64,000 nt of DNA from the NCBI RefSeq assembly GCF_004834005.1, contig NZ_STFF01000004.1, forward strand, positions 186,001 to 250,000. Reading direction: 5' to 3'. The DNA is from Niastella caeni. GTDB lineage: Bacteria; Bacteroidota; Bacteroidia; Chitinophagales; Chitinophagaceae. This document shows, piece after piece, positions 23,704-33,752 of the stretch. Under the pieces are notes generated by a model. It was not told the origin of the DNA, did no database searches, and was given only the letters and a program-made list of their open reading frames with translations. Numbering within the stretch: the first letter of the stretch is position 1; every line of letters starts with the position of its first letter. Position numbers and translations under genes: made by a program.

Positions 23704-26406
23704 TTAATTAATAAATTTGATCACTTCAATTTGTTTGCTGTTAGTAGCATTCAAAATTTCAATAAAAGCAATATTTCCTTTGGTAAATTGAACGGCTGGC
23801 AATTCAATTATATTGTTGCCGGTTGATATACCGATAATGGAACTTGAATACATAATTCGCCCACTTGCATCCAGCAATCGAATTACTACGTTTTGACCAA
23901 CAGGGCTGCTGATATTTACTTTTATAATATTCCCTACAGGCGGGTTAGGCCATACATTCACCTTGGTATAGCTTACTGCCGTGCGGCGCAATGAAACCAC
24001 AGAGCTATATGTAACCCTGTTATCATAATCCACCTCTTTTATCCGGTAGAAAAGTGTTCCGTTTAATGCAGTGATATCATCGCTGTATTTATATGAACGA
24101 AGCTGATTGCTGTTAACACGGCCCACTTCTTTCCATTGGATTGTGTCAGTGGTTCTTTCCACTGCAAAATAAGCGACATTGCGTTCTGATGCGGTCGTCC
24201 ATTTCACATCGGCGAATGTGGTGTTGCTTACATTTCTCGCCGATACACCTACAGACGAAAATAACACCGGCAGCGCAGTTGCATCATCTCCGTATATAAT
24301 GCCACGCCCGCTGGTACCAATATAAACACGGCCATAAATTTTAGGATCGGCAGTAAATGAACGTACTGCCAGGAAATTATGCGCATCATCATTGATGCGA
24401 GCCCACGTACTACCACCGTCAATAGAGCGATAAAAACCGTAAGTGCCCCCTACCCGACCCTGAATATAAATGGCGGGATAGGTAGCGGCACCAGCCGCCA
24501 TGCCAAATGCTACTTTATAGGCTGCATCCACACCGGTTATTTTTGTAAAGGAAGCGCCACTGTTTACCGAATGATACAAGCCGTTATATCCGCTGGTAAG
24601 CCATACATCGCCTTCCACTCCAAACACAGACCGGGTTTGCGCCATCCACAACTCCCAACTTTGTAATAAAGGCAGGCCTGTTGCTCCATCAGAGAAAGAA
24701 ACGCCGCCGTTGGTACTTACGTGGCAGATGCCCGTAGTAGCGTTATACCCATAAAATTTATTGCTGTTTACTTTATCGCCCGTTACCGCCTGACCGCTGC
24801 TGATGCCGGTAGCAGCCGTCCATGTGGTGCCATTGTTGGTAGAGTAAGATACTGCCGCGCCATCGGGCGACCACACAATAGTGGCTGCATTGGCAGATAA
24901 AGCAATGCTTCCCCCGCCGGTGGTGCCTGCTGGATAGCTGCCGAATATTGTCCAGCCCGCACCCTGGTTGGTAGAATAAGCGCCGTAATTACCACTGCTG
25001 TTGTTGTATGTTCTTACTACGTAGTTTGTATTGGTTTGGCCAACATCGATACTGCCGTTGCTACTATAAGAAGGACTGAACTTTCCGGCTACTGGAGATA
25101 TATCAACATCTACGTGTCTGAAACCATCATGATCGCCCTCCGCACTTAATAAGGGTACGCCCGATGCCGGACTTGCCAGCGAAAGGCTCACCATTTCTTC
25201 CAGGCCTGCATTCTGGAATGTCCAGGAAACCGGTGCAGCAGAAATATTAGTTGTTTGAAACACGCCATAACCGGTAACGAACCACGCTTTTGTATTATCA
25301 AAAGGGTCTATTTCAACGTCGGCGATCCAATGCGCTGTGTAGCCGGTGGTGTATGGCGCGGAAGTCTGGTTCCAGGTAGCGGAAGTGAGCAGCGCCGTCC
25401 AGGTATTGCCTCCATCGGTACTCCTGAAAATTTCATCGCGCGGCCACCAGCGATCCATAGTACTTACCACTACTGTATTGGCATTGGATGCGTCTACGCT
25501 CACGCCCGAAAAGCCGCCCTGGCCTGCCGGAAGCGTCAACGCCGTAAAGGTATTCGTTGATGTAATGAGTTTATATACGGCGCCGGTTGTAATATTACTT
25601 GGTCCCGGGTTGTCAGCATAAGTAATATACATAGTACCATTAGATGCCAGTACCCCCTGCAGCGGCATCAGAGTGGTCGGCTGGCCAGGGACAGCGCTCC
25701 AGGTAACACCCCCATCTGTGCTTTTATAAAGGTTGGTGCCCGTTTGCATTATGCCTACATAAATGGTTTGTGTAGCGTTGCCGGTTGTGCCTGTGCTTTT
25801 ATCAAAAAGTACAAACGATACGCCTGCCCCGCTAAATGTAGATACGGGAAAACTGTTTACCTTGCTCCAATTACTGCCATAGTCGGTGCTTTTCCATAGA
25901 CCATCTTTGCTGGAACCCAGATAAAGTATGCTGCCCAGATTAGGATCAACCGCCAGGCGCTCACCGCTGTTGCGCCCATCTTCATTGCCTCCCAGTTTAA
26001 TAGTCAGGTTATGTCTCGTCCACGTACTCCCTTTGTCGGTTGATGAAAACACGGCGGCATTACCGGCCCACCAGGCGGTATACAAACCGGTGGCCATATA
26101 TACCCTGTTTACATCATTAGGATCAGTGGCAATACTTAATACTCCTGAATAATTCTCATCATCCTGGCCCATGAAATCAGTGATGGGAATCCAATTACTG
26201 GTAACTGCGTTCCAACGATACGCACCCCCTACATCGGTACGTGCATATAACAGGTCGTTCTGGGAGGGATGAAAAATGAGCCCTGAAACGAAACCACCAC
26301 CGCCAATTTTTACATTTTTCCAGGTATAAGACTGAGAGAAGGCGTTTGCTGAAATGATCCACGCGGAGGCAAGGAGTAAAATTTTGATTGAATACTTTTT
26401 TTCCAT
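23704..26406 (-). CDS. GH74-type xyloglucanase-like enzyme with type IX secretion signal
   Basis: A 900-residue secreted glycosidase (signal MEKKYSIKILLLASAWIISANA). Two tandem seven-bladed beta-propeller halves show many S-T-D-G-G-x-T/N-W Asp-box blades. The N-terminal GH74 pattern WKNVKIGGGGFVSGLIFHP and YARTDVGGAYRW carries the first catalytic Asp; the second is expected in VEGDVWLTSG. The family cleaves the glucan backbone of xyloglucan. After about residue 720 comes a fibronectin-like segment, and the last 85 residues (VWPNPPVGN..IEVIKFIN) are a type A sorting domain for export and cell-surface attachment. I chose ATG 26406 for the signal peptide. Confidence 0.88.
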   Translation of the reverse strand: MEKKYSIKILLLASAWIISANAFSQSYTWKNVKIGGGGFVSGLIFHPSQNDLLYARTDVGGAYRWNAVTSNWIPITDFMGQDDENYSGVLSIATDPNDVNRVYMATGLYTAWWAGNAAVFSSTDKGSTWTRHNLTIKLGGNEDGRNSGERLAVDPNLGSILYLGSSKDGLWKSTDYGSNWSKVNSFPVSTFSGAGVSFVLFDKSTGTTGNATQTIYVGIMQTGTNLYKSTDGGVTWSAVPGQPTTLMPLQGVLASNGTMYITYADNPGPSNITTGAVYKLITSTNTFTALTLPAGQGGFSGVSVDASNANTVVVSTMDRWWPRDEIFRSTDGGNTWTALLTSATWNQTSAPYTTGYTAHWIADVEIDPFDNTKAWFVTGYGVFQTTNISAAPVSWTFQNAGLEEMVSLSLASPASGVPLLSAEGDHDGFRHVDVDISPVAGKFSPSYSSNGSIDVGQTNTNYVVRTYNNSSGNYGAYSTNQGAGWTIFGSYPAGTTGGGSIALSANAATIVWSPDGAAVSYSTNNGTTWTAATGISSGQAVTGDKVNSNKFYGYNATTGICHVSTNGGVSFSDGATGLPLLQSWELWMAQTRSVFGVEGDVWLTSGYNGLYHSVNSGASFTKITGVDAAYKVAFGMAAGAATYPAIYIQGRVGGTYGFYRSIDGGSTWARINDDAHNFLAVRSFTADPKIYGRVYIGTSGRGIIYGDDATALPVLFSSVGVSARNVSNTTFADVKWTTASERNVAYFAVERTTDTIQWKEVGRVNSNQLRSYKYSDDITALNGTLFYRIKEVDYDNRVTYSSVVSLRRTAVSYTKVNVWPNPPVGNIIKVNISSPVGQNVVIRLLDASGRIMYSSSIIGISTGNNIIELPAVQFTKGNIAFIEILNATNSKQIEVIKFIN

Positions 26407-26787
26407 TTGCAGGTATTTGTATAAGGATAATTCAGCCTCAACCAAAAATGTATCAAACGGAAACCGGTAGAAACCTGGTTACCAATTGTGTGTTACCGGT
26501 ATACCTGCCTCAAATTTGAGGCCATAATTACGTAAAACAATGTTGTGAGTATCATTTAAAATCGCTTAATTACCTCTGTTACTTAACGGGTTGCAGTTGT
26601 GTAAATGCGTTAATGACTATTATATGAAACAGGCAGGTGACAAAGATTTTATCTCGCAAGATTAATGTTGTGGGTTGGTCACAGCTACCGATGTTATGGA
26701 TGTTTTTAAGCTGGCCAGTATTTAATTCATAACTGTAGATAATGCAATAGCTGTATATTTAAGGATAATCATGAATTTTTCACTACT

Positions 26788-27177
26788 ATGAAAAAAGTAA
26801 CGGGCCTGGGCGGCGTGTTTTTTAAATGCGATGACCCGAAAGGTATGAACGATTGGTATGCCAAAAACCTGGGATTGACTACCAGCGAATACGGAGCGAC
26901 GTTTGAGTGGCGGCAGGCTGAGGATCCGTCGAAAAAAGGATCTACCGCCTGGTGTACGTTTCCGCAGAACACGAAATATTTCAATCCGTCGACTAAGCCT
27001 TTTATGATCAATTACCGGGTTGAAAGCCTGGATGCGCTTGTGGAGGAACTAAAAAAGAACAACGTGACCATTGTAGATGAAATTACGGAATATGATTATG
27101 GCAAATTCGTTCATCTGCCCGATCCGGAAGGTAATATCATTTAGCTTTGGGAACCCAAGGAGGAGTTGGAGGGCTAG
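26788..27177 (+). pseudogene. VOC-family paralogue with premature stop at the metal-ligand Glu
   Basis: Nearly identical to the protein at 20492-20881. At 27142-27144 a GAG Glu codon of the intact copy is TAG, so translation stops after PEGNII at 118 residues. The eleven codons after the stop still match the intact gene up to a second stop at 27175-27177. The lost Glu is the expected last metal ligand, so catalysis should be abolished. The upstream 150 bp is also duplicated. Confidence 0.85.
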
Positions 27178-27186
27178 TAACAGGAG

Positions 27187-27609
27187 TCATGTCATATTCC
27201 ATCTTGCTTTCTGGCCTCTGATGTCGTAATGCGTAAAATTAGAATATATTCCAATTCCGCCCTCTGACATCATTCCTCTGTCAATTAGTTCCTCAATAAT
27301 ATCTGCTAACTCCCGGGGACGCATGTTGGCAACTGCTATGTCGGCTGCTTTTCCCTGAAGGTGCTGACTCCTTGGGGATGCGCCGCGTAAATTTGAATTA
27401 TAATCTTCAGTTCTATAGCCACTCGTGATATGAATGGGTTCTCCTATGTAATCGCGAAGTACCTGCAGGTTTTCTGCAAGTAGCTGTACGTTGTCTTGTA
27501 AATAACCCGGAACTTCTGTGCCATCGTGACAATTAAATTCCTCCAGTTTGAAATTTGGTGTTAGATGCATAGTGTTGGTTTTTGTAGTTTCCATTAACGT
27601 GTCCTTCAA
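27187..27609 (-). CDS. Peptidase M15-family D-Ala-D-Ala carboxypeptidase-like protein
   Basis: A 140-residue Peptidase_M15_3 domain, about the usual length. The zinc ligands are visible in SQHLQGKAADI (His and Asp) and in THYDIRG (His). The N-terminal FKLEEFNCHDGTEVP and LQVLRDYIGEPIHITSGYR segments fit phage-type endolysins and peptidoglycan carboxypeptidases. No signal peptide is seen, so it may be cytoplasmic or leave the cell by lysis. The start could also be the Met six codons in. Confidence 0.85.
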   Translation of the reverse strand: MKDTLMETTKTNTMHLTPNFKLEEFNCHDGTEVPGYLQDNVQLLAENLQVLRDYIGEPIHITSGYRTEDYNSNLRGASPRSQHLQGKAADIAVANMRPRELADIIEELIDRGMMSEGGIGIYSNFTHYDIRGQKARWNMT

Positions 27610-27801
27610 TAATTTTAAGCGGGAACGGTAGATACGTTTAACAAAAAGTAGGAATGGTAATTTGGAAATTCAAGATTACAAAGATCTGATGTAATAAAAT
27701 CGGGTGTTTTTCATGTATTTTAATTGGTTTTTTTAGCTTAAATAGATTGATAGGATGCAAAAGCATCTACTAAAACCTTACTTTGTGAACTAACTGTAAT
27801 T

Positions 27802-29373
27802 ATGAATACTTTGGATTTAAATCGTTGCTTAATAATTTTGAAAGAGCAGCCTGGATGGTTTCAAAAAGAAAATGTTACTGCAAAACTGAATGCCCTTGAC
27901 AGTATAAAGGAACTTGGAAAGCCAGGTGCCATTAGCCAGCTTTTTCCTTTCTTAAAAAGCGATAACCATCTTATCCGCGCAAAAACTGCGGAAACGATCT
28001 TGTTTCTTTTCAGCAAATTAAAATTCGTAACCGAGTATACTGAATGCCTTAAGCATATTAACCTCGCCGAGAGTGATCTTAATTTTTATAACCATCGTTT
28101 TAACATGTCAACCTATTCACAATTGTTGCGAATAGCCAGTGTAAATAAAAGTGGGTTTGTGCGGGAAAAGGCTGTCCGGGAAATTATTAAAACCAGGGAT
28201 ATTGAATCATTAAAGTTTATTCTGTTCAGGTTAGGTGATTGGGTAGAACCTGTGCGACATACAGCGACCGGCGCGTTACGATCATTTATGAAACCGGAAT
28301 ACATTTCGGATTTTTTAAATGAAATTTCAACCATCGAGTGGCTTTTGATTGTTGAACGGGTTGACTTAAGGGTGATCCAACGTGAGATCATTGAGTTCAT
28401 GTTAAGCCAGGAATTTTCAGAAGATTTTTTTAATCAAATAAATATTCTGAATAACAGAGCAAGGTATTGGATATTCAGGAACCTGCTACAAAAGAACCAT
28501 GATCCGGTTTATGCAACTTATATTTATAGATTCATTCAGGATAAAAACTTTTTAATACGGTTAGAGATATTAAAACAATTGGCTTCTTTTGATGAATCAG
28601 TACAAAGGCAAATCATTAAAAATTATTTACAAGACCAATCGCCGGCCGTAAGGGTAAGTGCATTATATGCATCCAAAAAGTTTGCTCCCGAATTTGATGA
28701 TACAATAGTTACGATGTTATCAGATAACTCTATTTCTGTTCGCGATCTGTGCAGGCGGTTATTGCAATCTAAAGGGTTTGATTTTGCCGGAGTTTACAGA
28801 GACCGTATCAGTAAAATGGAATATTTGGAAGGAAGTTTCATGGGATTGTCAGAAATGGCCCGGGAAACAGATCTGGAATTATTTGAGCAGCATATTTATT
28901 CAAATAAAGCTAAAATTGTGGTAGCCAGCCTCGCTGCTATTAATAAAATAGATCAACAAAAGGCCGCCAGTTATTCGTTTGACCTGCTCGCCCATTCTAA
29001 TAATAAAGTCCGGAACTTGGCCATTGAAATAGTATCAAAAAACTTTGACAGAAGCGCGCTGCAAAGGGTACGGGAAATTTATGCAAATGGAGAGAAGGAA
29101 CTTAAGGAACTACTTTTGCGGTTGTTTGATAAAGTGGGAAGTTGGGTAGCCGTCTATAATTTTTTACTGGCTGTTACTGACAAGAATGAAGATATTCAAA
29201 AACTGGGGTGGAGGTGTCTGGAAAAATGGAAGGCAAAGACTGTCAGGTTATTTACTTCACCGCCAAGGGAAGAAGTGGAAAGAGTAAACCAACAATTTAA
29301 GGAAATTGAACAGCGGAATTTCGGGTATCATCAAAAGTGGTTTTTGCAGGAGATACAATCCTATTTCAAATAG
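27802..29373 (+). CDS. HEAT-repeat protein
   Basis: A 523-residue, all-helical protein with no signal peptide. Repeated pairs of amphipathic helices with the HEAT pattern are clear (AISQLFPFLKSDNHLIRAKTAETIL; ESLKFILFRLGDWVEPVRHTA; NYLQDQSPAVRVSALYASKKF; ATMLSDNSISVRDLCRRLL-like). It probably forms a protein-binding solenoid in the cytoplasm. There is no enzyme motif. Sequence composition is Phe/Lys-rich. A small DUF fragment follows it. Confidence 0.75.
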   Translation: MNTLDLNRCLIILKEQPGWFQKENVTAKLNALDSIKELGKPGAISQLFPFLKSDNHLIRAKTAETILFLFSKLKFVTEYTECLKHINLAESDLNFYNHRFNMSTYSQLLRIASVNKSGFVREKAVREIIKTRDIESLKFILFRLGDWVEPVRHTATGALRSFMKPEYISDFLNEISTIEWLLIVERVDLRVIQREIIEFMLSQEFSEDFFNQINILNNRARYWIFRNLLQKNHDPVYATYIYRFIQDKNFLIRLEILKQLASFDESVQRQIIKNYLQDQSPAVRVSALYASKKFAPEFDDTIVTMLSDNSISVRDLCRRLLQSKGFDFAGVYRDRISKMEYLEGSFMGLSEMARETDLELFEQHIYSNKAKIVVASLAAINKIDQQKAASYSFDLLAHSNNKVRNLAIEIVSKNFDRSALQRVREIYANGEKELKELLLRLFDKVGSWVAVYNFLLAVTDKNEDIQKLGWRCLEKWKAKTVRLFTSPPREEVERVNQQFKEIEQRNFGYHQKWFLQEIQSYFK

Positions 29374-29406
29374 TTTGGGAAATTGTGAGATGTTGGGAGG
29401 CTTGAT

Positions 29407-29589
29407 ATGTTAATGCTGGCGAAACTCTTCAAAGATGTGATGGCCGATAACAAGGAATTTGTTAACGTCTTGACAGACGTGACCGGTCAGTACAACAGAG
29501 TAATAATGGTAAGCAAATTTGATAGTTTGTCAGCTTTTGACAAAAGCTGGGAAGAGATGGGTAAGGCTTTCGTTTTATTTTCATTCACT
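29407..29589 (+). pseudogene. Truncated dimeric alpha/beta-barrel-like protein fragment
   Basis: About 50 codons read KLFKDVMADNKEFVNVLTDV, TGQYNRVIMVSKFDSL and SAFDKSWEEMGK, a pattern of small ferredoxin-like (NIPSNAP/ABM type) proteins. The N-terminal strand is missing and the C-terminus runs into the antisense end of the convergent gene at 29590. I regard it as a fragment. Confidence 0.45.
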
Positions 29590-32217
29590 TTACAGGATCT
29601 CTATATATCCTTCTGTTCCATGCACGCGAATCCGTTGCCCATCTTTTATCAGTTTAGTGGCATTTTCTACCCCCACCACTGCTGGTAAGCCGTATTCCCG
29701 CGCAATAACTGCTCCATGGGTCATTAGTCCACCCACTTCGGTTACCAGGCCTTTAATGGATACAAACAGGGGTGTCCAGCTTGGGTCAGTAAAGGTGGTA
29801 ACCAATATATCTCCTGCTTCCAGATCAGCATCTTCCATGTTCAGGATCACCCGTGCGCGTCCTTCTATAATGCCCGATGATACAGCCAGGCCTACAATAG
29901 CTTCGGCTGGCAGATCTTCCCGGTTATACTTACCTGCAATGATTTCACCATCAGACGTGATAACACGTGGTGGCGTTAGTTTTTCATATATTTTGTATTC
30001 CTCTTTTCGTTGGCTGATGACCTGGTAATCCAGTTCATTTGTACGAACGACTTCGCGAAGTTCTTCGAAACAGAGATAGTATATGTCTTCTTTTTCATGA
30101 ATAATGTGGGCTTGTACGAGCTGTTCTGCTTCTTTCAGTAAAGCCTGCTTATAGATAAAGTAGCAATTGACCATGGCGTATTTGGGATATTCACGATAAC
30201 CGGCAAAATTCCGAACGAGATCGATCATGCGTTTTGTTGCTGAGGCCTTTTGTTCTCCATCTGGTAACTGCCTCAAGCTATGCAATAGCTCCTGTTCTTT
30301 TTTCAAGGCTTCCTGTTGCCCCTGCTCAAATTTCCGCTTGCCGGCGCCCCGCTCAAAGTTTTTGAGATGACTGAGGATCATGGGGACAAGTGTAGTTGGT
30401 TTTTCGCTCCAACGGGTCCTGGTAATATCGATTTCTCCCGCACACCGCATGCCGTATTTATTAAGATAAGCTGAGATGGCGTCCCGGGTTTCCTCTCCCC
30501 CATCCAACTTCGCCAGTTCATCAAAAAAGCTCTCATCTTTATCGAACTGGGTTCTAGATAAATATTCAATTACTTCCGGGTAAGGACGGGCCACATCTGT
30601 TACATCCAATAACTCCAGGCCCATTTCCGAAGTAATGTTATTGGGCGCAGATTGAGCAAGCGTGTCTGCTACATTTTTTTCACCCAACCACTCTTGTATT
30701 TTTTCATTGATCCAGGCTGCAGCATTCATAGAAGTCATGATCACGCCAAAACTTTGTGGATCAGATAATCGCTTCTTTAATTGCTGAATATCTTCCAGGA
30801 TAAAATCAAATAAGGCTGTTCCTGATTTGGTTTGAATGTTTTGTTTTAGCGCTTCTATCGATGCTTGACTATTCCTGATCAGATCAGCAACTATTGCCGG
30901 ATCGTAATCTTTTAGTATTTGATAATCCGCAGGCGCCTTGCCCTTAATGAGGCTTTGGTCGTTTTTGTCGTCTGGTATCGATTTTATAAAGTCCCTATCT
31001 ATGATGGTAGTCAATGCGTCTTTTATAAGCGGGTCAAATTTTCCCAGCCTATTAACTACATTTTCCCTGTTGGCAGGGGAAGCCAGCATTTGTGTAACAT
31101 CAACAAACAACCTTCCGCCGGCTGTACGCATAAACGCAGGGGTGGTTAACAGCCAGAAAGCCAATCCCAATGGTTTCATGGCATCAGTCATCATTTGTTG
31201 ATGACCGACAGATAAATAAACGTGATTTTCGGGATCATTTGCTACAGGAACCGGGTATAAAGTAGTGATCGGCCGGCTCTGTACAATATAAAATGTATCA
31301 TCAGCCAGGCACCATTCAATGTCCTGTGGTCGGCCAAAATGTGCTTCGATCTTTCTACCGATGTGCTCAAGCTGCAAGATCTGCTCATCCGTCAACGTTT
31401 GTTTTTGCTGCTGCTCTTGCTCAATTTCCTGTTCTTTTGTACCGCCCTCTTTCTGGGCATAAATAGCCAGCTTCTTGGCTGATATCTTCTTATCGATGAT
31501 CCTGCCATTTCTTACTTTATAAATATCAGGATTCACCAGGCCGGCAACCAGGGCCTCACCCAGTCCGAAACTGGCATCAATGGATGCCAGTTTCCTGTTA
31601 GAAGTGACGGGGTCTGCAGTAAACAATATGCCTGCCGCCTGCGGGAAGACCATCTTCTGAACAACTACCGACAAATAAACTTTACGATGGTTGAAACCGT
31701 TTTGAATGCGGTAAATCACTGCCCTTTCGGTAAAGAGCGATGCCCAGCATTGGCTGATATATTGCAGGATGGCTTCCTTCCCTATAATGTTCAAATACGT
31801 ATCCTGCTGGCCTGCAAAAGAGGCCGTGGGAAGGTCCTCCGCTGTGGCGCTGGAACGAACGGCATAAGCATTTGTTAATCCCAATTGTTCAAGATGACTG
31901 GTTATTTCCTGTTCGACGCCTTTCGGGATCGCTGTTTCTTCGATCGCCTTTCTGATGGCTGCACTGGTTTCGCTTATCTCTTTCCTGTTATCTGCTTTTA
32001 GTTTCGCCAACTGATCCAACAGCGAATTAAGCGCCGGGTTATTGGCAATAATTGCTTTATATACTTCCGTAGTAACGCAAAAACCTTCGGGCACCTGTAT
32101 CCCATCGATCCTGAAAAGTTCTCCCAGGTTGGCGCCTTTACCCCCGACCAATGTCCCGATAGCTATCGGTATCTTATTGATTTCCTTAAGACCAAGTATA
32201 TAAGCAGGCTTTCTCAT
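29590..32217 (-). CDS. PEP synthase/rifampicin phosphotransferase-family enzyme
   Basis: An 875-residue three-part dikinase-type enzyme. Residues 1-330 are the PPDK_N ATP-grasp domain (VGGKGANLGELFRIDGIQVPEGFCVTTE; RSSATAEDLPTASFAGQ). The middle, 330-770, is the variable substrate domain. The C-terminus is the swivelling phosphohistidine domain with MTH834GAVIAREYGLPAVVGV. Length, the gap-free GGLMTHG motif and domain order fit rifampicin phosphotransferases, which inactivate rifampicin by phosphorylating it with ATP, as well as their PEP-synthase-annotated relatives. It is 18 bp downstream of a MarR regulator in one operon, consistent with an inducible resistance gene. Rifampicin as substrate is inferred. 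Confidence 0.85.
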   Translation of the reverse strand: MRKPAYILGLKEINKIPIAIGTLVGGKGANLGELFRIDGIQVPEGFCVTTEVYKAIIANNPALNSLLDQLAKLKADNRKEISETSAAIRKAIEETAIPKGVEQEITSHLEQLGLTNAYAVRSSATAEDLPTASFAGQQDTYLNIIGKEAILQYISQCWASLFTERAVIYRIQNGFNHRKVYLSVVVQKMVFPQAAGILFTADPVTSNRKLASIDASFGLGEALVAGLVNPDIYKVRNGRIIDKKISAKKLAIYAQKEGGTKEQEIEQEQQQKQTLTDEQILQLEHIGRKIEAHFGRPQDIEWCLADDTFYIVQSRPITTLYPVPVANDPENHVYLSVGHQQMMTDAMKPLGLAFWLLTTPAFMRTAGGRLFVDVTQMLASPANRENVVNRLGKFDPLIKDALTTIIDRDFIKSIPDDKNDQSLIKGKAPADYQILKDYDPAIVADLIRNSQASIEALKQNIQTKSGTALFDFILEDIQQLKKRLSDPQSFGVIMTSMNAAAWINEKIQEWLGEKNVADTLAQSAPNNITSEMGLELLDVTDVARPYPEVIEYLSRTQFDKDESFFDELAKLDGGEETRDAISAYLNKYGMRCAGEIDITRTRWSEKPTTLVPMILSHLKNFERGAGKRKFEQGQQEALKKEQELLHSLRQLPDGEQKASATKRMIDLVRNFAGYREYPKYAMVNCYFIYKQALLKEAEQLVQAHIIHEKEDIYYLCFEELREVVRTNELDYQVISQRKEEYKIYEKLTPPRVITSDGEIIAGKYNREDLPAEAIVGLAVSSGIIEGRARVILNMEDADLEAGDILVTTFTDPSWTPLFVSIKGLVTEVGGLMTHGAVIAREYGLPAVVGVENATKLIKDGQRIRVHGTEGYIEIL

Positions 32218-32235
32218 ATGATTTTCTTTTTGCGA

Positions 32236-32691
32236 TTATTTCTTGTTGAGTTTACTTGTTGTATCATTCATTATTTCAATTGCTTTTGAAAAGTAAGTCT
32301 CAATGATCTTGCGTTCCCTGGTTGAAAATGAGGCAATCAATTTTTCCGACTTCTTCCGGAATTCTTTATAAAGCGGTACAAAAAGTGTCATTATTTTTTT
32401 CGTGTCAGGTTCAATGATCACCTTCCGCCTGTCGTCTTCAGCAAATTTTCTTTTCACCAGTTTTTTCTTTTCAAATCTGTCTATTAAACCGGTAACTGCG
32501 CCTGTGGTTAAACCTGTTAATGTAGAAAGCTCCCCTGCTGTCATTTGCCCTTTTTCTATTAAAAACCCTAAGTATTTATGGTCGGTTCCTGAAAGCCCTG
32601 CCTTCCGGGCAATGGCTTCGTGCATTTGAATAGAAGTGAATGCATATAGCTGGCTCAGTTTTCTTGTTTGCCTGGTTACGTCGTTCTCCAT
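32236..32691 (-). CDS. MarR-family transcriptional regulator
   Basis: A 151-residue winged-helix regulator: GTDHKYLGFLIEKGQMTAGEL, LTGLTTGAVTGLIDRFEKKKL and the wing FAEDDRRKVIIEP are characteristic. MarR proteins dimerise and release DNA on binding phenolic or drug ligands. The gene starts the operon with the dikinase-type enzyme. A 19-bp palindrome 21 bp upstream of its ATG is the likely autoregulatory operator. Confidence 0.92.
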   Translation of the reverse strand: MENDVTRQTRKLSQLYAFTSIQMHEAIARKAGLSGTDHKYLGFLIEKGQMTAGELSTLTGLTTGAVTGLIDRFEKKKLVKRKFAEDDRRKVIIEPDTKKIMTLFVPLYKEFRKKSEKLIASFSTRERKIIETYFSKAIEIMNDTTSKLNKK

Positions 32692-32711
32692 TTTATATCT
32701 TATTAGGTAAA

Positions 32712-32730
32712 TATCTTAGTTACTAAGATA
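32712..32730. promoter_or_regulatory. 19-bp palindrome, candidate MarR operator
   Basis: TATCTTAGTTACTAAGATA has perfect 9-bp arms around a single central base. Size and symmetry fit a MarR dimer site. It lies directly upstream of the MarR gene; on the minus strand TATCTTAG inside it also resembles a -7 box, so binding would hide the promoter. Confidence 0.7.
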
Positions 32731-32841
32731 ATATAATTTTCAGCGGCACCCAAATAAATTTGACCAGTTCGAAATAGTTTAACCGACGGAATGTGTTCTT
32801 GCTGCGGAGGATAAATAACTGTAATGCGTAACGCCTTAATG

Positions 32842-33576
32842 CTATACGCCGGGTTGTAGTTGTGGCGCCGGAGCAAAATGCCTGCTCTCCTGCCTGTGCA
32901 ACATATATACATATAGCCAAAGCAGGTAATACAATGGAAGTTCCTCGAATTCAGAAATATTGCCTTCCAGCGCCCTGTTGGTGTGGTGCGACAGCGCGTA
33001 AAAGATGCCAGCCACTTGTGAAATGATCAGAAAAGCCAGTACCGTTAGTTGCAAACGGATATCTGCCACAAAATGCACCAGCCACGATGGCAGCCCGGAT
33101 GATGAAAAATAAGGAAGAATGATAACGAAAATGGCAATGAGAATATAAAAGACAAGCCTTATCTGGTTGTTGACATCAGGCAAATTATGGATGTTATGAT
33201 TAATGCTGCGTTGCCCGGCATCGGCATCATTTAAGTAATTGAGATAATGATGTCCGTAATCGATCTCTTCCAGTAAAACAAAAACCGCCGTGAAAAAGAT
33301 CAGCAGGTGAACAATCCTTAGCCATTTGCTATGGGGTATTATTAATAACCGAAATGCCATATAAATAGTGCATAACAGTATAGCATTCTGGGTGTTTTCA
33401 ACTAAACCAAACTCGCGATTGTAGGAAGAGGCCGACAGTTCCTGCAGCCAGTGAGGCCCCTGAAAATAGCAGACCATCAAAATAAAGGATAAAATTATCG
33501 GGAAGCCCCAATACAGGAGATGATCTCGCGAACTCATTGATTTCAATGACCTGGTTATGGTTTTCCATTTGTTCAT
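32842..33576 (-). CDS. Multi-pass membrane protein of unknown function
   Basis: A 244-residue protein with about six hydrophobic helices (near 20-40, 62-82, 87-107, 145-163, 178-198, 217-232). Between helices 3 and 4 the loop EEIDYGHHYLNYLND and IHNLPDVNNQ recalls a bacterial membrane family with a conserved EEIxWGQ and HN motif, whose function is not known to me. Two further His (SHHTN) could bind a metal or substrate. It stands alone, upstream of the MarR operon in the same direction. Confidence 0.7.
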   Translation of the reverse strand: MNKWKTITRSLKSMSSRDHLLYWGFPIILSFILMVCYFQGPHWLQELSASSYNREFGLVENTQNAILLCTIYMAFRLLIIPHSKWLRIVHLLIFFTAVFVLLEEIDYGHHYLNYLNDADAGQRSINHNIHNLPDVNNQIRLVFYILIAIFVIILPYFSSSGLPSWLVHFVADIRLQLTVLAFLIISQVAGIFYALSHHTNRALEGNISEFEELPLYYLLWLYVYMLHRQESRHFAPAPQLQPGV

Positions 33577-33752
33577 ATGTTTTTATGACCGGAGAATGAG
33601 ATCAGCTACTGGAATAGATGTAAAATCTGTGCCACCGTTTGCGGGACATTTGTATTTCGCCTCAGGAAAAGGTGTATATATGCACCTTCAATGGCAATAA
33701 TGATAAGCTGATCGAAATTAACGGGTAATACCTTGTAGAAGCTATATTGAAA

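Noticed and set aside
29519..30028. 169-codon plus-strand frame over the 3' end of the dikinase-type gene
   Set aside because: It covers the conserved phosphohistidine domain encoded on the minus strand. Only the first 50 or so codons of the separate frame at 29407 look protein-like.
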